Virus record (IMG/VR): IMGVR_UViG_3300008339_000299
Location: 1 to 31,250 of that record
Strand: one strand, 5' to 3'
Source: a virus
DNA length: 31,250 nt
This document shows, one piece after another, positions 17,733 through 26,105 of the stretch. The stretch's first letter is position 1, and the number at the start of each line of letters is the position of its first letter. The position numbers and the translations under genes are program-made. A model generated the notes under the pieces. The model did not search any database, had not been told where the DNA came from, and was given only the letters and a program-made list of their open reading frames with translations.

Positions 17733-20700
17733 TTATACAAAAGCAACTCTCTGCCAATTTGTTCCATCAAACACTTCTATTGTTCTTATATCAGTATTCC
17801 ATATTATTAATCCTTCAGCGGGGGAAGCTATGTTGTCTCTGCTGGTTCCATTCATTCTAGGAGGTAAGAAACCTTGTGTTGTTGAGGAAACATCTAAAGC
17901 AGCAGAATTACTAGGTGCAGATGTTCCAATACCTACATTACCATTATTAGTAATACGCATACGTTCTGTTGCGGCTGTTTCAAATATATTTTCATTTGAT
18001 CCGCTTATATAATTTGTATCTCCATTAATGTAGTTATTTCCTGATGAATTTTGTAAAAAACCAAAGTTACTACCACCATCATAGGCAATATGCCCAAACC
18101 TTGCAAAAGCTGTACTTAAAGACCAGGTTCCTATTTTAGCAGCTCCAAAAACTCCGTTACCATTAACCTCTAATTTATGTCCTGGCGTTGTCGTTCCAAT
18201 ACCTACGTTGCCAGTCCCTGTAATTCTAAAATATTCATTTGTACCTATATTTGTTCCATCACCACCCGCTACTTTAAAAGTATAAATTGCAGAAGTATTT
18301 TGAGAAGTTTCAATAGCCATACCATACCCATCAGCGTGAGCTGAGTATACAGCAGACTTAGAATTACTTTGTAACAATGTAGACCAACTAGTTCCCGCTG
18401 TTCCAGATACTTGAAGTTTGTGTCCAGGACTACTTGTTCCAATACCTACATTGCCTGCTGTATCAACACGCATTCTTTCAGAACCATTTGTACTTACTAT
18501 AAAATTTAAAGAAGTTGCAATTCCTTGCCAACCTATATTCAATGTTTGCGTTTGATTTAAAGGTCTTACTACAATAGCATCAAAACTGTCATTTGTTGAA
18601 GAAACTACGTCTAACATTTTTGTTGGACTAATCGTTCCAATACCCAGGTAGCCCGCTGGCGTAATTCGCATTGCTTCTGTTAAACCTGTAGATCGCCAAG
18701 TAAGGAAAGATAAATAGCCGTCAGCATTACCTGATGAACCATTTGCTTTTCTACCTGTTATAGCAGCATAAGCTATTCTAGTTTGATTACCAGTAATAAA
18801 ATTACCTCCAAACAATAAAGAAGTTCCTATATTTGCAGCTTGTGCGTCAGTAGAAGCCAAAGATAAAGTTCCTTGTGCAACTCCTGCAACATTATTTGTT
18901 AATACTTTTGTAACATCCTCTATATGTAGTTTTGTTTCTGGTAAACTTGTTCCTATTCCTAGATTTCCTGTTGAAGATAATCTCATTACTTCTCCTCCAG
19001 CATTATTAAATTTCAAAGGACCACCCCCCCCACTTGCCCAAGAATAAGTAAGAGTAGTTCCTAAAGCAGCTGATGTTCCGTCTGTTGTAATTGTAAATAA
19101 AGAATTACTTGTTCTAAAATCTAAAACTCTAGAAGCAGCAATACCGTAATCTCCAATATGTATATCTCCTATTACATTTAATTTAGCACCTGGACTTGTC
19201 GTTCCAATACCTACATTCCCTGTGTTTGCTATCAACATTGCAGGTGCAGAATAACTTAGGCCTGAATAACTTGTTGTATTAGGAGCATAAGAAAAAGTTA
19301 ATGACTGACCATAAGTATCATTATTGTTTGCTATTCTCCAAGATGCTGCATTAGATACTCCCGTATGTGCAACTAATTCTAATTTTCCCCCACCATTACC
19401 ATCATAATTACTTAAATATGATCCATCAAAATTATAAGTTCCTGGTACGTATATTCTTTTTACTCCGCCGCCTAAACTACCAACAACTAATTTTTCACTT
19501 GGAGAACTATTTTCAATACCTACATTTCCTGATTTTCTTAATGTAATAGCCGCTGAGTTAGATGTGCTACTAGCAACCAATAGCTGTGTATAATCCGTAC
19601 CGTCCCAATCTGTTTTTAAAACAGCAGTGTTAGACCAAATTGGCTGTCCTATTGAAATTAAAGTTCCGTGATTTGTGCCTATTGATAAAGGACTTTGTGG
19701 AGTTGAAGTTGCAATTCCAAACCTGCCACTAGAATCTAGGCGCGCTCTTTCTCCACCGTTTACAGAAAATTTAATACTACTTATGTCATATATTTCAAAT
19801 CCATTGCCGTCTTGATATAAATAAGATTTAAAAACACCTCCGTTTTGAAACTCCATTAAAGTAGAAGTAGGTCCATTTAATGTTAAAACAGTTCTGCCTG
19901 CTGTAGCAAATCCAGGACTTGTCGTACCAATACCTACGTTTCCGCCAATTAAAGACAATTGATTTGTAAAATTTAATTGAGCAACTGACGAAGCATTTGA
20001 AGAAATTTCTAAACTTGCTGAACCGCCACCCGAATTACTTACTTTTATTTTAGCACCAGACGCCCCATTTTGAACTTCTAATTTTTCACTTGGACTTTCA
20101 GTTCCAATACCAACGTTTCCGTTCGAAGTAATACGCATTCTTTCTGCAAAACTTCCAAACGCTTGGGTTGATGTTGCGAATCGCAAAGAAGTTCCGTCTT
20201 GCCAATTTATTAAATTTTGCGAAGCAATATCACCTAAAATTCGAACAAATGAAGTCGTTGAAGAAGTATCAACGGACATAATGCCACCACTCGCAGACGC
20301 ACCACTAACAACAAGTTTTGCATCGCCAGGACTTGTCGTTCCAATACCTACGTTACCTAATTCATTAATACGCATTCTTTCTAAAACACCATTACCCGTA
20401 TTACCTGTTGTGCTAAATGTTAATTTTGAACCCCATTGTGCATATAAGTTACTATAAGATCTAATTGCACTTACATTTCCACCTCCGTTTGCATATTGAT
20501 CTTGCAATGATATACCAACATAAGATTGTGCACCATCACCATCAATCTGATCACTTACAACACATAGAACATCTGTATTTCTTGGGTTACTAGCAATAGT
20601 TGTTTTATATGACGGACTACTTGTTCCAATCCCAACGTTACCGCTTGAAGTGATACGCATACGTTCCGTTCTTAATGAACTTGCTCCACCAGTGTGAAAA

Positions 20701-22091
20701 GTTACAATACCATTAGAATTACCTGCTGCTTGTAGTTGTAAAACATCATCAGTAGTATAAGTGTTAATTATAGCGTATCTTGCAGCTGCAGTACCATCTC
20801 CAAAAGATATTCCTGTTCCGTAATTTAAGTTTAAATCTCCTCTAACATCAAGTTTTGCTACAGGACTTGTCGTTCCGATACCTACATTACCGTTTCCTCT
20901 AATAGTCATTAGAGTGTTTGAATTGTGTCCTGAATTATATAAACTACCAAACGTCATACTAACCATTGTACCATCGTACTCTGTGCTAATTTGACCTGTG
21001 GTATTTCCTCCATCGTACCAATTAATACCTCCTCTTAATGAACGAATTGTATTATATTGAACACCAAGTCTTAAAAGTTGTTCTGACGAATCAAAATTAC
21101 TAATTTGTAATTTATTTCCAGGTGATGTCGTTCCAATACCAACGTTTCCGCTTGTTGCTAATCGCATTACTTCGGCATTATTAGCACGAAATTGAACTGA
21201 AGTATTTGCAAGACCACCAATAATTGCAAGGTTACTATCCCAACTTAAAATTCCGTTTCCATTTGTAACACCCCAAGTTGTAACACCATCATTTGATACT
21301 TTAAAATTGTTACCTATTTGAAATTTTTCACTTGGCGAAGTTGTTCCAATACCTACATTGGTTCCATTGTCAAATATTTGACTATTACCTAATTGAGTTG
21401 TTCCTGTGAATTTAGAAACGTAATTAACTGTACCGCTTGCATTAGCTGGCGTATAACCTAACCAACCCGCAATTGTTTTGTTAACCCATAGAGTACCATT
21501 ATACCCTAATATATCTCCATTTATAGGCACTGTTGTTTTTAAGTCAACATCGTGGATTTCATTAAGTTCAAATCCGTTTTGTACCGTTATAAATATCTCA
21601 CCATTACTAGCATTAACTCTAGTAACTACACCAATGAAAACTAAATGTGCTGGAGCATAAGGCTTGTTGGTTAATCCATAAATAAGATTACCATTTGTAC
21701 CTAACCATACTGGATCGCCTACTACAGCTCCAATTGTATTAAGCCCAGCTAATCTACCTATCTGTACAACGTCAGCCTTACCATTGATAGCGACTGTTGC
21801 ATTAAGTAAACCTAAAGTTTTTGATGAGGTAGCCTCAGATGTGTTAGATGCCAATCCTACAATTATATTTGTTCCGTCAGCTCCTGTTACATATACAGCC
21901 TGCCCTTTGTTTATAGCTACACCTGCCTTAACTTCATTCTGAACGTCTCTAGCAACCGTATTTAATGTGGGCGTCACCCAACTAACATTGCCACTAGTTG
22001 AAGATAGTATTTGCCCAGAAGCACCAAGAGCACCTGAAGAATCCTTCAGGCCCGCTTTTACTTCTATGTCGCTTAAAAACTTTACAGACAT
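17733..22091 (-). CDS. Giant repeat tail-fibre protein (1452 residues)
   Basis: A long fibre with an N-terminal domain of about 240 residues (starting MSVKFLSDIEVKAGLKDSSG, likely the virion-attachment end) followed by fifteen copies of a GNVGIGTTSPxxKL-type repeat, spaced roughly 60-110 residues apart, each linked to variable beta-strand modules ending in E(R)MRI or similar. The C-terminus is the short ALDVSSTTQGFLPPRMNGTS type followed by a Trp-containing end (FDGTNWQRVAFV). Repeats of this kind occur in host-recognition fibres of many phages and in Bacteroidetes surface proteins, often with a C-terminal S74 chaperone domain; I do not see the S74 domain here. Variable spacers between repeats probably bind surface glycans. 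Confidence 0.8.
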   Translation of the reverse strand: MSVKFLSDIEVKAGLKDSSGALGASGQILSSTSGNVSWVTPTLNTVARDVQNEVKAGVAINKGQAVYVTGADGTNIIVGLASNTSEATSSKTLGLLNATVAINGKADVVQIGRLAGLNTIGAVVGDPVWLGTNGNLIYGLTNKPYAPAHLVFIGVVTRVNASNGEIFITVQNGFELNEIHDVDLKTTVPINGDILGYNGTLWVNKTIAGWLGYTPANASGTVNYVSKFTGTTQLGNSQIFDNGTNVGIGTTSPSEKFQIGNNFKVSNDGVTTWGVTNGNGILSWDSNLAIIGGLANTSVQFRANNAEVMRLATSGNVGIGTTSPGNKLQISNFDSSEQLLRLGVQYNTIRSLRGGINWYDGGNTTGQISTEYDGTMVSMTFGSLYNSGHNSNTLMTIRGNGNVGIGTTSPVAKLDVRGDLNLNYGTGISFGDGTAAARYAIINTYTTDDVLQLQAAGNSNGIVTFHTGGASSLRTERMRITSSGNVGIGTSSPSYKTTIASNPRNTDVLCVVSDQIDGDGAQSYVGISLQDQYANGGGNVSAIRSYSNLYAQWGSKLTFSTTGNTGNGVLERMRINELGNVGIGTTSPGDAKLVVSGASASGGIMSVDTSSTTSFVRILGDIASQNLINWQDGTSLRFATSTQAFGSFAERMRITSNGNVGIGTESPSEKLEVQNGASGAKIKVSNSGGGSASLEISSNASSVAQLNFTNQLSLIGGNVGIGTTSPGFATAGRTVLTLNGPTSTLMEFQNGGVFKSYLYQDGNGFEIYDISSIKFSVNGGERARLDSSGRFGIATSTPQSPLSIGTNHGTLISIGQPIWSNTAVLKTDWDGTDYTQLLVASSTSNSAAITLRKSGNVGIENSSPSEKLVVGSLGGGVKRIYVPGTYNFDGSYLSNYDGNGGGKLELVAHTGVSNAASWRIANNNDTYGQSLTFSYAPNTTSYSGLSYSAPAMLIANTGNVGIGTTSPGAKLNVIGDIHIGDYGIAASRVLDFRTSNSLFTITTDGTSAALGTTLTYSWASGGGGPLKFNNAGGEVMRLSSTGNLGIGTSLPETKLHIEDVTKVLTNNVAGVAQGTLSLASTDAQAANIGTSLLFGGNFITGNQTRIAYAAITGRKANGSSGNADGYLSFLTWRSTGLTEAMRITPAGYLGIGTISPTKMLDVVSSTNDSFDAIVVRPLNQTQTLNIGWQGIATSLNFIVSTNGSERMRVDTAGNVGIGTSSPGHKLQVSGTAGTSWSTLLQSNSKSAVYSAHADGYGMAIETSQNTSAIYTFKVAGGDGTNIGTNEYFRITGTGNVGIGTTTPGHKLEVNGNGVFGAAKIGTWSLSTAFARFGHIAYDGGSNFGFLQNSSGNNYINGDTNYISGSNENIFETAATERMRITNNGNVGIGTSAPSNSAALDVSSTTQGFLPPRMNGTSRDNIASPAEGLIIWNTDIRTIEVFDGTNWQRVAFV
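17900..21375 (-). repeat. Fifteen in-gene copies of the NVGIGTxSP repeat
   Basis: On the plus strand the repeats appear as recurring (G)TTCCAATACCTAC(A/G)TT blocks, for example near 17924, 18196, 18438, 19200, 19929, 20338, 21129 and 21345. Eleven of the fifteen protein copies keep NVGIGT exactly; the most divergent are GRFGIATSTP and GNVGIENSSP. The DNA identity between copies is high enough to allow recombination that changes fibre length. Confidence 0.85.
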
Positions 22092-22094
22092 ATA

Positions 22095-23072
22095 TTATTT
22101 TTTAATTATAATTCTATATTGATTTGTTGATGGAGCCGAAGCAAAGGTAACCGTAACTACGTTTACACTTGTTCTAGCTACATCCGTGAAGACAGTGTCT
22201 CCTGTTGATACCTCTACAACCTGAACAATAACGTCTAGCGTGTTTAAGTTATGTGTTACAGCAAATGATAACGAACTTCCGTTACCAACATTAGCAGCGT
22301 AACCACCTACAGCGGTATCGAAGAACGTCTTTAATTTTAATGGAGTAACAATGTTCGTGTCGTTTGTACCTGTATTTGTTTCTGCCTGAGTCGCTATCTT
22401 AGCAATACCAGCAACAGTCTCTGTAGCCTGGTCAACGTTAGTCTGAAGAATTATCCAGTCAGTTGTGGTGTTTACGTTTGGATTATTAATGGCAGCAATA
22501 ATAACATCACCAACCTTTAATATAGCCCCGTTAACCGTACCGTTACTCGTAACGTACCAGTAGTCTCCCTTCTTAGTACCTCCAGCAGCGGTAGGGAACT
22601 CAGTAGCTGAACCAGCAGCAAATCCTCCCTCTAAATTACCTATACCCGCAACAGCTGCGTCAACGTAAGTCTTAACTGCGTTCTCAGTTGTAAGCTTAAC
22701 AGAAGAGTTTCCTGTAATTGAATCCGTCCAAGCTCCAGTTGCTAGCTTAGCAAATGTTACCCCTCCGTCCTTAATTCTTATAGAGTTAGTGTCAATCTCA
22801 ATGGTTGAGTTGTCCACAACAACCTGTAACGTAACAACACCTGAAGAAGCACCTCCTGATAAAGCAGATCCCCCTGGTGTAAGCACAGAGGTAATATCTC
22901 CAAAAGTTTGCCAAGCCGTACCATTGTAGTAGTAAAGCACGTCATCAACCGTGTTATAATAAACCTGTCCTTCAACAGGAGATGATGGAGCTGAACTCCT
23001 TGGGTCAACAACAAGATTTATAATACTTGTCCCATTGGACATGTTAATGTCCGTTAAAAACTTTTGTGCCAT
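22095..23072 (-). CDS. Modular tail-fibre protein
   Basis: A 325-residue beta-rich protein. The start MAQKFLTDINMSNGTSIINL shares the M-x-x-KFL-x-DI opening with the giant fibre next door. Residues about 34-57 (VEGQVYYNTVDDVLYYYNGT) are a small bead found in many phage tail fibres. A central part with Ala/Val/Thr-rich strands contains KLTTENAVKTYVDAAVAGIG, and the C-terminus (AVTHNLNTLDVIVQVVEVST) is a domain also present at the end of the 268-residue gene upstream. Three bases separate it from the giant fibre, so the two are probably co-translated and may form one fibre. Confidence 0.75.
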   Translation of the reverse strand: MAQKFLTDINMSNGTSIINLVVDPRSSAPSSPVEGQVYYNTVDDVLYYYNGTAWQTFGDITSVLTPGGSALSGGASSGVVTLQVVVDNSTIEIDTNSIRIKDGGVTFAKLATGAWTDSITGNSSVKLTTENAVKTYVDAAVAGIGNLEGGFAAGSATEFPTAAGGTKKGDYWYVTSNGTVNGAILKVGDVIIAAINNPNVNTTTDWIILQTNVDQATETVAGIAKIATQAETNTGTNDTNIVTPLKLKTFFDTAVGGYAANVGNGSSLSFAVTHNLNTLDVIVQVVEVSTGDTVFTDVARTSVNVVTVTFASAPSTNQYRIIIKK

Positions 23073-23078
23073 TTTATG

Positions 23079-23885
23079 TTAGTTTAAATACGCCTCGCCT
23101 TTTATAGCTTGAGCAAATGTTAGTGTTAATTGATCGCTTGTGTTATATGTTATGTCCCCATTTACAACGTCACCGTCTAAATCTATCACCGTAACAGAAG
23201 GCCTAAACCCTAGGTTATGAATAATAGTCCAGCTATTACTGTTTGAGGACTGTATGTGTCTAAAGGACTGAGCAAACTCTATAGGGATAACGCTTCCGTT
23301 CTCCTTTATAAGGTCTATGATATAGTTTTCACCAGTGGTTACAGTAGCCGCAACTATTTCTGAGCTATCAGTTATGCTGTCTACAACAAAAGAAAAAACG
23401 TAGTCAATGTCCTTGTTTATCCCTCCGTTACCCTCAACAAATTCTAATGTAAGTACAAAAAAACTAGGGTCTGGAATGTACTCATCTACAGATAATACCT
23501 TATAGAATCCGAACGTGTTTATATCCCTTGTCCTTGATATTACAATCTTTGACTCGTTAAAGAACTCTATGAAGTTAGGCACAAGAGCACCTGCTGTGTT
23601 CTTGTTGCTTAGTATGAATGTTGATATTCCAGAGAATGGAACAAAGTTAGACTGCTGAGGTTCAAATGTAATAGATCCGTAAGGCCTTTCCTCTCCTACA
23701 TCAAGAACCACATACCTAAACCTTACATTTAATCCAGTATCAATTACTTGACCCTCGTTAAAGTACTTGGCAACCTTATCTGGTGTAAAGTTTTTAGTAG
23801 CATTATAGAACTCAGCATCAGAGCCAATCCACTTGTCGGATCCGCTTACTTCTGTGTCTATAGGATACCTGCTTATCTTTGTCAT
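23079..23885 (-). CDS. Modular tail-fibre/virion protein with MTKI-type N-terminus
   Basis: A 268-residue protein. Its N-terminus (MTKISRYPIDTEVSGSDKWI then GSD...ATKNFTP) closely resembles that of the 110-residue protein at 27975-28307, so this is a shared module, perhaps the virion-docking end. The middle is beta-rich. The C-terminus (WTIIHNLGFRPSVTVIDLDG followed by TLTFAQAIKGEAYLN) is the same kind of 'HNL' domain that ends the 325-residue fibre. The stop is six bases from the next fibre gene, and a TAnnTTTG box lies 42 bases before the start, inside the upstream spanin-like gene. Confidence 0.65.
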   Translation of the reverse strand: MTKISRYPIDTEVSGSDKWIGSDAEFYNATKNFTPDKVAKYFNEGQVIDTGLNVRFRYVVLDVGEERPYGSITFEPQQSNFVPFSGISTFILSNKNTAGALVPNFIEFFNESKIVISRTRDINTFGFYKVLSVDEYIPDPSFFVLTLEFVEGNGGINKDIDYVFSFVVDSITDSSEIVAATVTTGENYIIDLIKENGSVIPIEFAQSFRHIQSSNSNSWTIIHNLGFRPSVTVIDLDGDVVNGDITYNTSDQLTLTFAQAIKGEAYLN

Positions 23886-24272
23886 CTATCTTGTTATTAG
23901 TAAAATACCTGTCATTCCTAAAGATAGCAAAGATACAACTTTTAAAAATTTATTTTTTGACTTTTCCTTTGAGATTATTTTGTCCTTGTTCTTTATAACA
24001 AGATTTAGGTCGCCAACCTGTAGTTCTTTTTCCTTGTAGGCAAGCATTAGCTTGTCATTTGAGCTTAAAAGTGTCTGTATTCTTATTCTAGACAGACTGT
24101 CCATCCTTACGAGTGTCTTGACTTCTAGTGTCAAGAAGTCCTTCTGAACAAGCTCTGTTATTATTTTATTGGCCTGAATACTGTCCAGTATTACCACCTT
24201 CTTTTGTGCGCTCATCGAAGTAATGCTGCATATCAGAAACAGAATACTTATTAATAACCTTGATTTTTTCAT
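23886..24272 (-). CDS. Spanin-like exported protein nested with the upstream gene
   Basis: A 128-residue protein with a clear signal peptide (MKKSRLLISILFLICSITSM, then SAQ; signal peptidase I site likely after SMSA), a charged helical periplasmic part (about 24-105), and a C-terminal membrane segment (LKVVSLLSLGMTGILLITR). A signal at one end and a membrane span at the other is the topology of unimolecular spanins, although the only Cys (in LFLIC) makes a poor lipobox. Its first 36 codons lie, in another frame, inside the 3' end of the upstream spanin-like gene, as in Rz/Rz1 pairs. Its position after the endolysin supports a role in the last step of lysis. Confidence 0.5.
   Translation of the reverse strand: MKKSRLLISILFLICSITSMSAQKKVVILDSIQANKIITELVQKDFLTLEVKTLVRMDSLSRIRIQTLLSSNDKLMLAYKEKELQVGDLNLVIKNKDKIISKEKSKNKFLKVVSLLSLGMTGILLITR
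23928..23935 (-). promoter_or_regulatory. -7 box TATCTTTG before the tail-fibre operon
   Basis: Minus-strand TATCTTTG inside the 3' end of the spanin-like gene, 42 bases before the start of the 268-residue fibre gene. It is a perfect match to TAnnTTTG, but it is coding sequence and the distance is longer than at the other sites. Confidence 0.35.
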
Positions 24273-24525
24273 TATACTGTGTTTTAATTATAGTTCTAAC
24301 TCTTGATACGCTATCATATTTTGTTTTTAAGACACTATCTTGCTTCTTTAATGTATCGTATTGAGATAATAAGAATTTAGCTCTTAAATCGTGTTTTTCA
24401 GCCTCTATTAAAAGCCTGTCGTTTTTTATTTCTAGTGAAGCTGTTCTAGTCACCAACAAAATAAAAAGTACCGCTATAGCAATGTATGGCAAGTACTTCC
24501 TTGTATTAAATATGTTAATTTGCAT
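24166..24525 (-). CDS. Rz-like inner-membrane spanin
   Basis: A 119-residue protein with an N-terminal membrane anchor (KYLPYIAIAVLFILLVT, about 10-26) followed by a long charged helical region (about 30-100) predicted to span the periplasm as a coiled coil. This is the i-spanin layout. It starts two bases after the endolysin stop and its last 36 codons overlap the start of the signal-peptide protein in another frame. Sequence conservation in spanins is low, so assignment rests on topology and gene order. Confidence 0.6.
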   Translation of the reverse strand: MQINIFNTRKYLPYIAIAVLFILLVTRTASLEIKNDRLLIEAEKHDLRAKFLLSQYDTLKKQDSVLKTKYDSVSRVRTIIKTQYNEKIKVINKYSVSDMQHYFDERTKEGGNTGQYSGQ

Positions 24526-24527
24526 AC

Positions 24528-24992
24528 CTATTCCTTTATTTGAAAATGCATCCAGTCATAATTTTTTTCCCTACCTAACGACTCAAAACCGTGCTTGTAA
24601 AATATATCAATCATCTTCTTGTACTCTGGTCTTGCAAATAGAGCTGTTTTACTTGTTTCCTTTAGCTGATTTTTAGCTGGATGTAAGTCAACGGCTATTC
24701 CCCAAGAATGAGTTGACCAATCATCTCCGCCTCGCATCTTTCTGAAGTTAAAGCATCCTCCAAATAAGTCTATACCTAGCTCCTTTATCTTAGAATATCC
24801 GTACTCACGATGAATCTCGTTGAATACCGCTAAGAATCTTCCAGAAACTAGCTTATGGCATCTCATCTTTGTAACAACAGCATCTGTATCCCAGGCCAAC
24901 CTCATAGGATAAGGCAGTAGTATAGTAATCAAGTAACCCTCTCCAGTTACATTAGGCTTTCCATACTTAGATATTATCTCCCTTGTTGTCAT
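24528..24992 (-). CDS. Endolysin, M15-family peptidase
   Basis: A 154-residue enzyme of the VanY/L-alanyl-D-glutamate peptidase group that cuts peptide cross-links of peptidoglycan. The zinc site is visible: SxHxxGxAxD as STHSWGIAVD (His95, Asp102) and DWMHF (Asp146 as general base, His149 as third ligand). There is no signal peptide, so passage to the periplasm would need a holin, and two holin candidates lie just upstream. It overlaps the 50-residue gene before it by 26 bases and is followed two bases later by the Rz-like gene, forming a lysis operon. Confidence 0.88.
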   Translation of the reverse strand: MTTREIISKYGKPNVTGEGYLITILLPYPMRLAWDTDAVVTKMRCHKLVSGRFLAVFNEIHREYGYSKIKELGIDLFGGCFNFRKMRGGDDWSTHSWGIAVDLHPAKNQLKETSKTALFARPEYKKMIDIFYKHGFESLGREKNYDWMHFQIKE

Positions 24993-25119
24993 TTTTCTTA
25001 TTTCTTATTGTTTCTACCGTCTTTAGTAAAGTATAAAAAATAGACGCTACTAACAAAATTATTTTTAACGCGCTTTCTATATTAGAAAAACTTAGTGCCA
25101 TTGCTATACTGTTTACCAT
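24967..25119 (-). CDS. Small single-span membrane protein, holin or antiholin candidate
   Basis: A 50-residue protein (MVNSIAMALSFSNIESALKI at the start). One hydrophobic segment (about 17-32, ALKIILLVASIFYTLL) is followed by a charged tail (RNKKNDNKGDNI). Its coding region overlaps the endolysin start by 26 bases and lies 16 bases after the 66-residue holin candidate. The codon frame is continuous with a sensible start and the charged C-terminal tail after a single span is typical of small holins or their antagonists. It is short, so coding potential should be taken as likely rather than certain. Confidence 0.6.
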   Translation of the reverse strand: MVNSIAMALSFSNIESALKIILLVASIFYTLLKTVETIRNKKNDNKGDNI

Positions 25120-25135
25120 GTATAATTTTAAATCG

Positions 25136-25336
25136 TTATGCGACATTTTTAACCTTCATTAGACGTTCAACAATATTTGTTACTCCCTCAATAGTTATAT
25201 AAGAAGTAGCAATAATTACCCAATCAGTAGAAGTAATAACTCCAGAGAATAAACCCGCTGAAGCAATTACAAATACTGTAAGCTTTCTACTTAACCACTT
25301 ACTTAAAATAAAATCTATTTTTTCTTTATTGCTCAT
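25136..25336 (-). CDS. Two-span holin candidate
   Basis: A 66-residue protein with a charged N-terminus (MSNKEKIDFILSKWLSRK), two hydrophobic segments (about 20-35 and 39-56: TVFVIASAGLFSGVI and WVIIATSYITIEGVTNIV) and a basic C-terminal tail (ERLMKVKNVA). Two spans with charged ends is class II holin topology, and the gene opens the lysis cassette ahead of the endolysin. Small proteins of this form precede lysins in many marine and freshwater phages. Confidence 0.65.
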   Translation of the reverse strand: MSNKEKIDFILSKWLSRKLTVFVIASAGLFSGVITSTDWVIIATSYITIEGVTNIVERLMKVKNVA

Positions 25337-25338
25337 TT

Positions 25339-25668
25339 TTATATAAGTATTCCGTTACTACCAGCGTAAGCACTTGTTCCGTCTAAATCTGTTGCCGCAA
25401 CCCTACAGCTAATAACAAAACCAAGGTCTGCTGACTCTAATACATACGTATTGTTTGTAGCGTCGTTTATTGGATTATCTTCTCTGTACCATTGGTACAA
25501 ATAACCAATTACTCCAGTATCACTTGTCCATGTTCCTGTTGTAGATGTTAAGGTTTCTCCTACTATAGCTATTCCGCTAATTACAGGTGCAACCGTATTT
25601 ACTGGCACGTTTCCGTCAGATCTAAATCCTCCGCCTCTTCCTATTGCGTTAGCTATAGCTATAAACAT
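25339..25668 (-). CDS. Ig-like domain virion protein
   Basis: A 109-residue protein with one bacterial/phage Ig-like domain, about 26-105: TVAPVISGIAIVGETLTSTT, GTWTSD, YLYQWYREDNPINDATNNTY, then VLESADLGFVISCRVAATD. The TYxLxxxDxGxxxxCxVxAT pattern is classic for this fold, which is common on phage capsids and tails and thought to bind carbohydrate on cells weakly. The N-terminus (MFIAIANAIGRGGGFRSDG) is short and Gly-rich. It starts one base after the stop of the 88-residue gene. Confidence 0.75.
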   Translation of the reverse strand: MFIAIANAIGRGGGFRSDGNVPVNTVAPVISGIAIVGETLTSTTGTWTSDTGVIGYLYQWYREDNPINDATNNTYVLESADLGFVISCRVAATDLDGTSAYAGSNGILI

Positions 25669-25669
25669 A

Positions 25670-25936
25670 CTACCAAAGAGCTACGATGTTAGACGCGGTA
25701 GTACCTGTTGAGAATACCTTTAAAACTTGAACAGGAATAAAGCTTCCATCCTGAATGTTTGTAAATGTAACCTCATCACCACCAACCGTCATAACCTTTA
25801 GGTTACCCTTTGTGCCTACATACAGTACGCATCCGTTGTTTCCTGAACCATCCTGAGATGATACACTTGGTATGTTAGCAGTGTTACTAGGTGTTACAGC
25901 TGCTGCCCTTCCTGCTTGTAATTTTTGATACGCCAT
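25670..25936 (-). CDS. Small virion protein, spike-base/decoration type
   Basis: An 88-residue protein (MAYQKLQAGRAAAVTPSNTA, then GCVLYVGTKGNLKVMTVGGD, EVTFTNIQDGSFIPVQVLKV and FSTGTTASNIVALW). The 'LQxGRA..VTPSDT...CVLYVG..G.L.V.T..GD.V.F......F.PVQVL.V..TGTTA..IVALW' pattern is one I know from many unrelated phages and prophages as a small structural protein near tail or head genes, sometimes called a spike-base or head-fibre protein. Role in this phage is inferred. Confidence 0.65.
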   Translation of the reverse strand: MAYQKLQAGRAAAVTPSNTANIPSVSSQDGSGNNGCVLYVGTKGNLKVMTVGGDEVTFTNIQDGSFIPVQVLKVFSTGTTASNIVALW

Positions 25937-25939
25937 GAT

Positions 25940-26104
25940 TTATTTATTTTTGTAGATTATCTTATTTATTAATAGCCCTGGTTTATTTAACGCGGCCTTT
26001 CTTTTACCGCATCCGCAGTCCTTGTTTGCTTTCTTAGCCAAGTAGTCAACAGCTCTTTTAACGCCAGTCGCCTTAGTTACTCTTTCTATGTCGTCTCCTA
26101 ACAT
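25940..26104 (-). CDS. Small DCGCGxR-motif protein
   Basis: A 54-residue basic protein. I chose the ATG at 26104 (MLGDDIERVTKATGVKRAVD), one base after the upstream stop; a longer reading begins at a TTG at 26128 and would overlap the gene before it by 23 bases. The block ANKDCGCGKRKAALNK (about 28-43) is a conserved Cys-Gly-Cys motif that occurs in small proteins of Bacteroidetes phages. The two Cys alone are too few for an ordinary zinc ribbon, so metal binding would need dimerisation. Function unknown. Confidence 0.65.
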   Translation of the reverse strand: MLGDDIERVTKATGVKRAVDYLAKKANKDCGCGKRKAALNKPGLLINKIIYKNK

Positions 26105-26105
26105 G

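Noticed and set aside
17900-21375. CRISPR array or tandem DNA repeat
   Set aside because: The recurring blocks are in frame, irregularly spaced and encode the NVGIGTxSP fibre repeat.
24166-24272. Frameshift or sequencing error joining the two spanin-like frames
   Set aside because: Each frame has its own proper start, membrane or signal segment and stop, and out-of-frame overlap is normal for spanin pairs.
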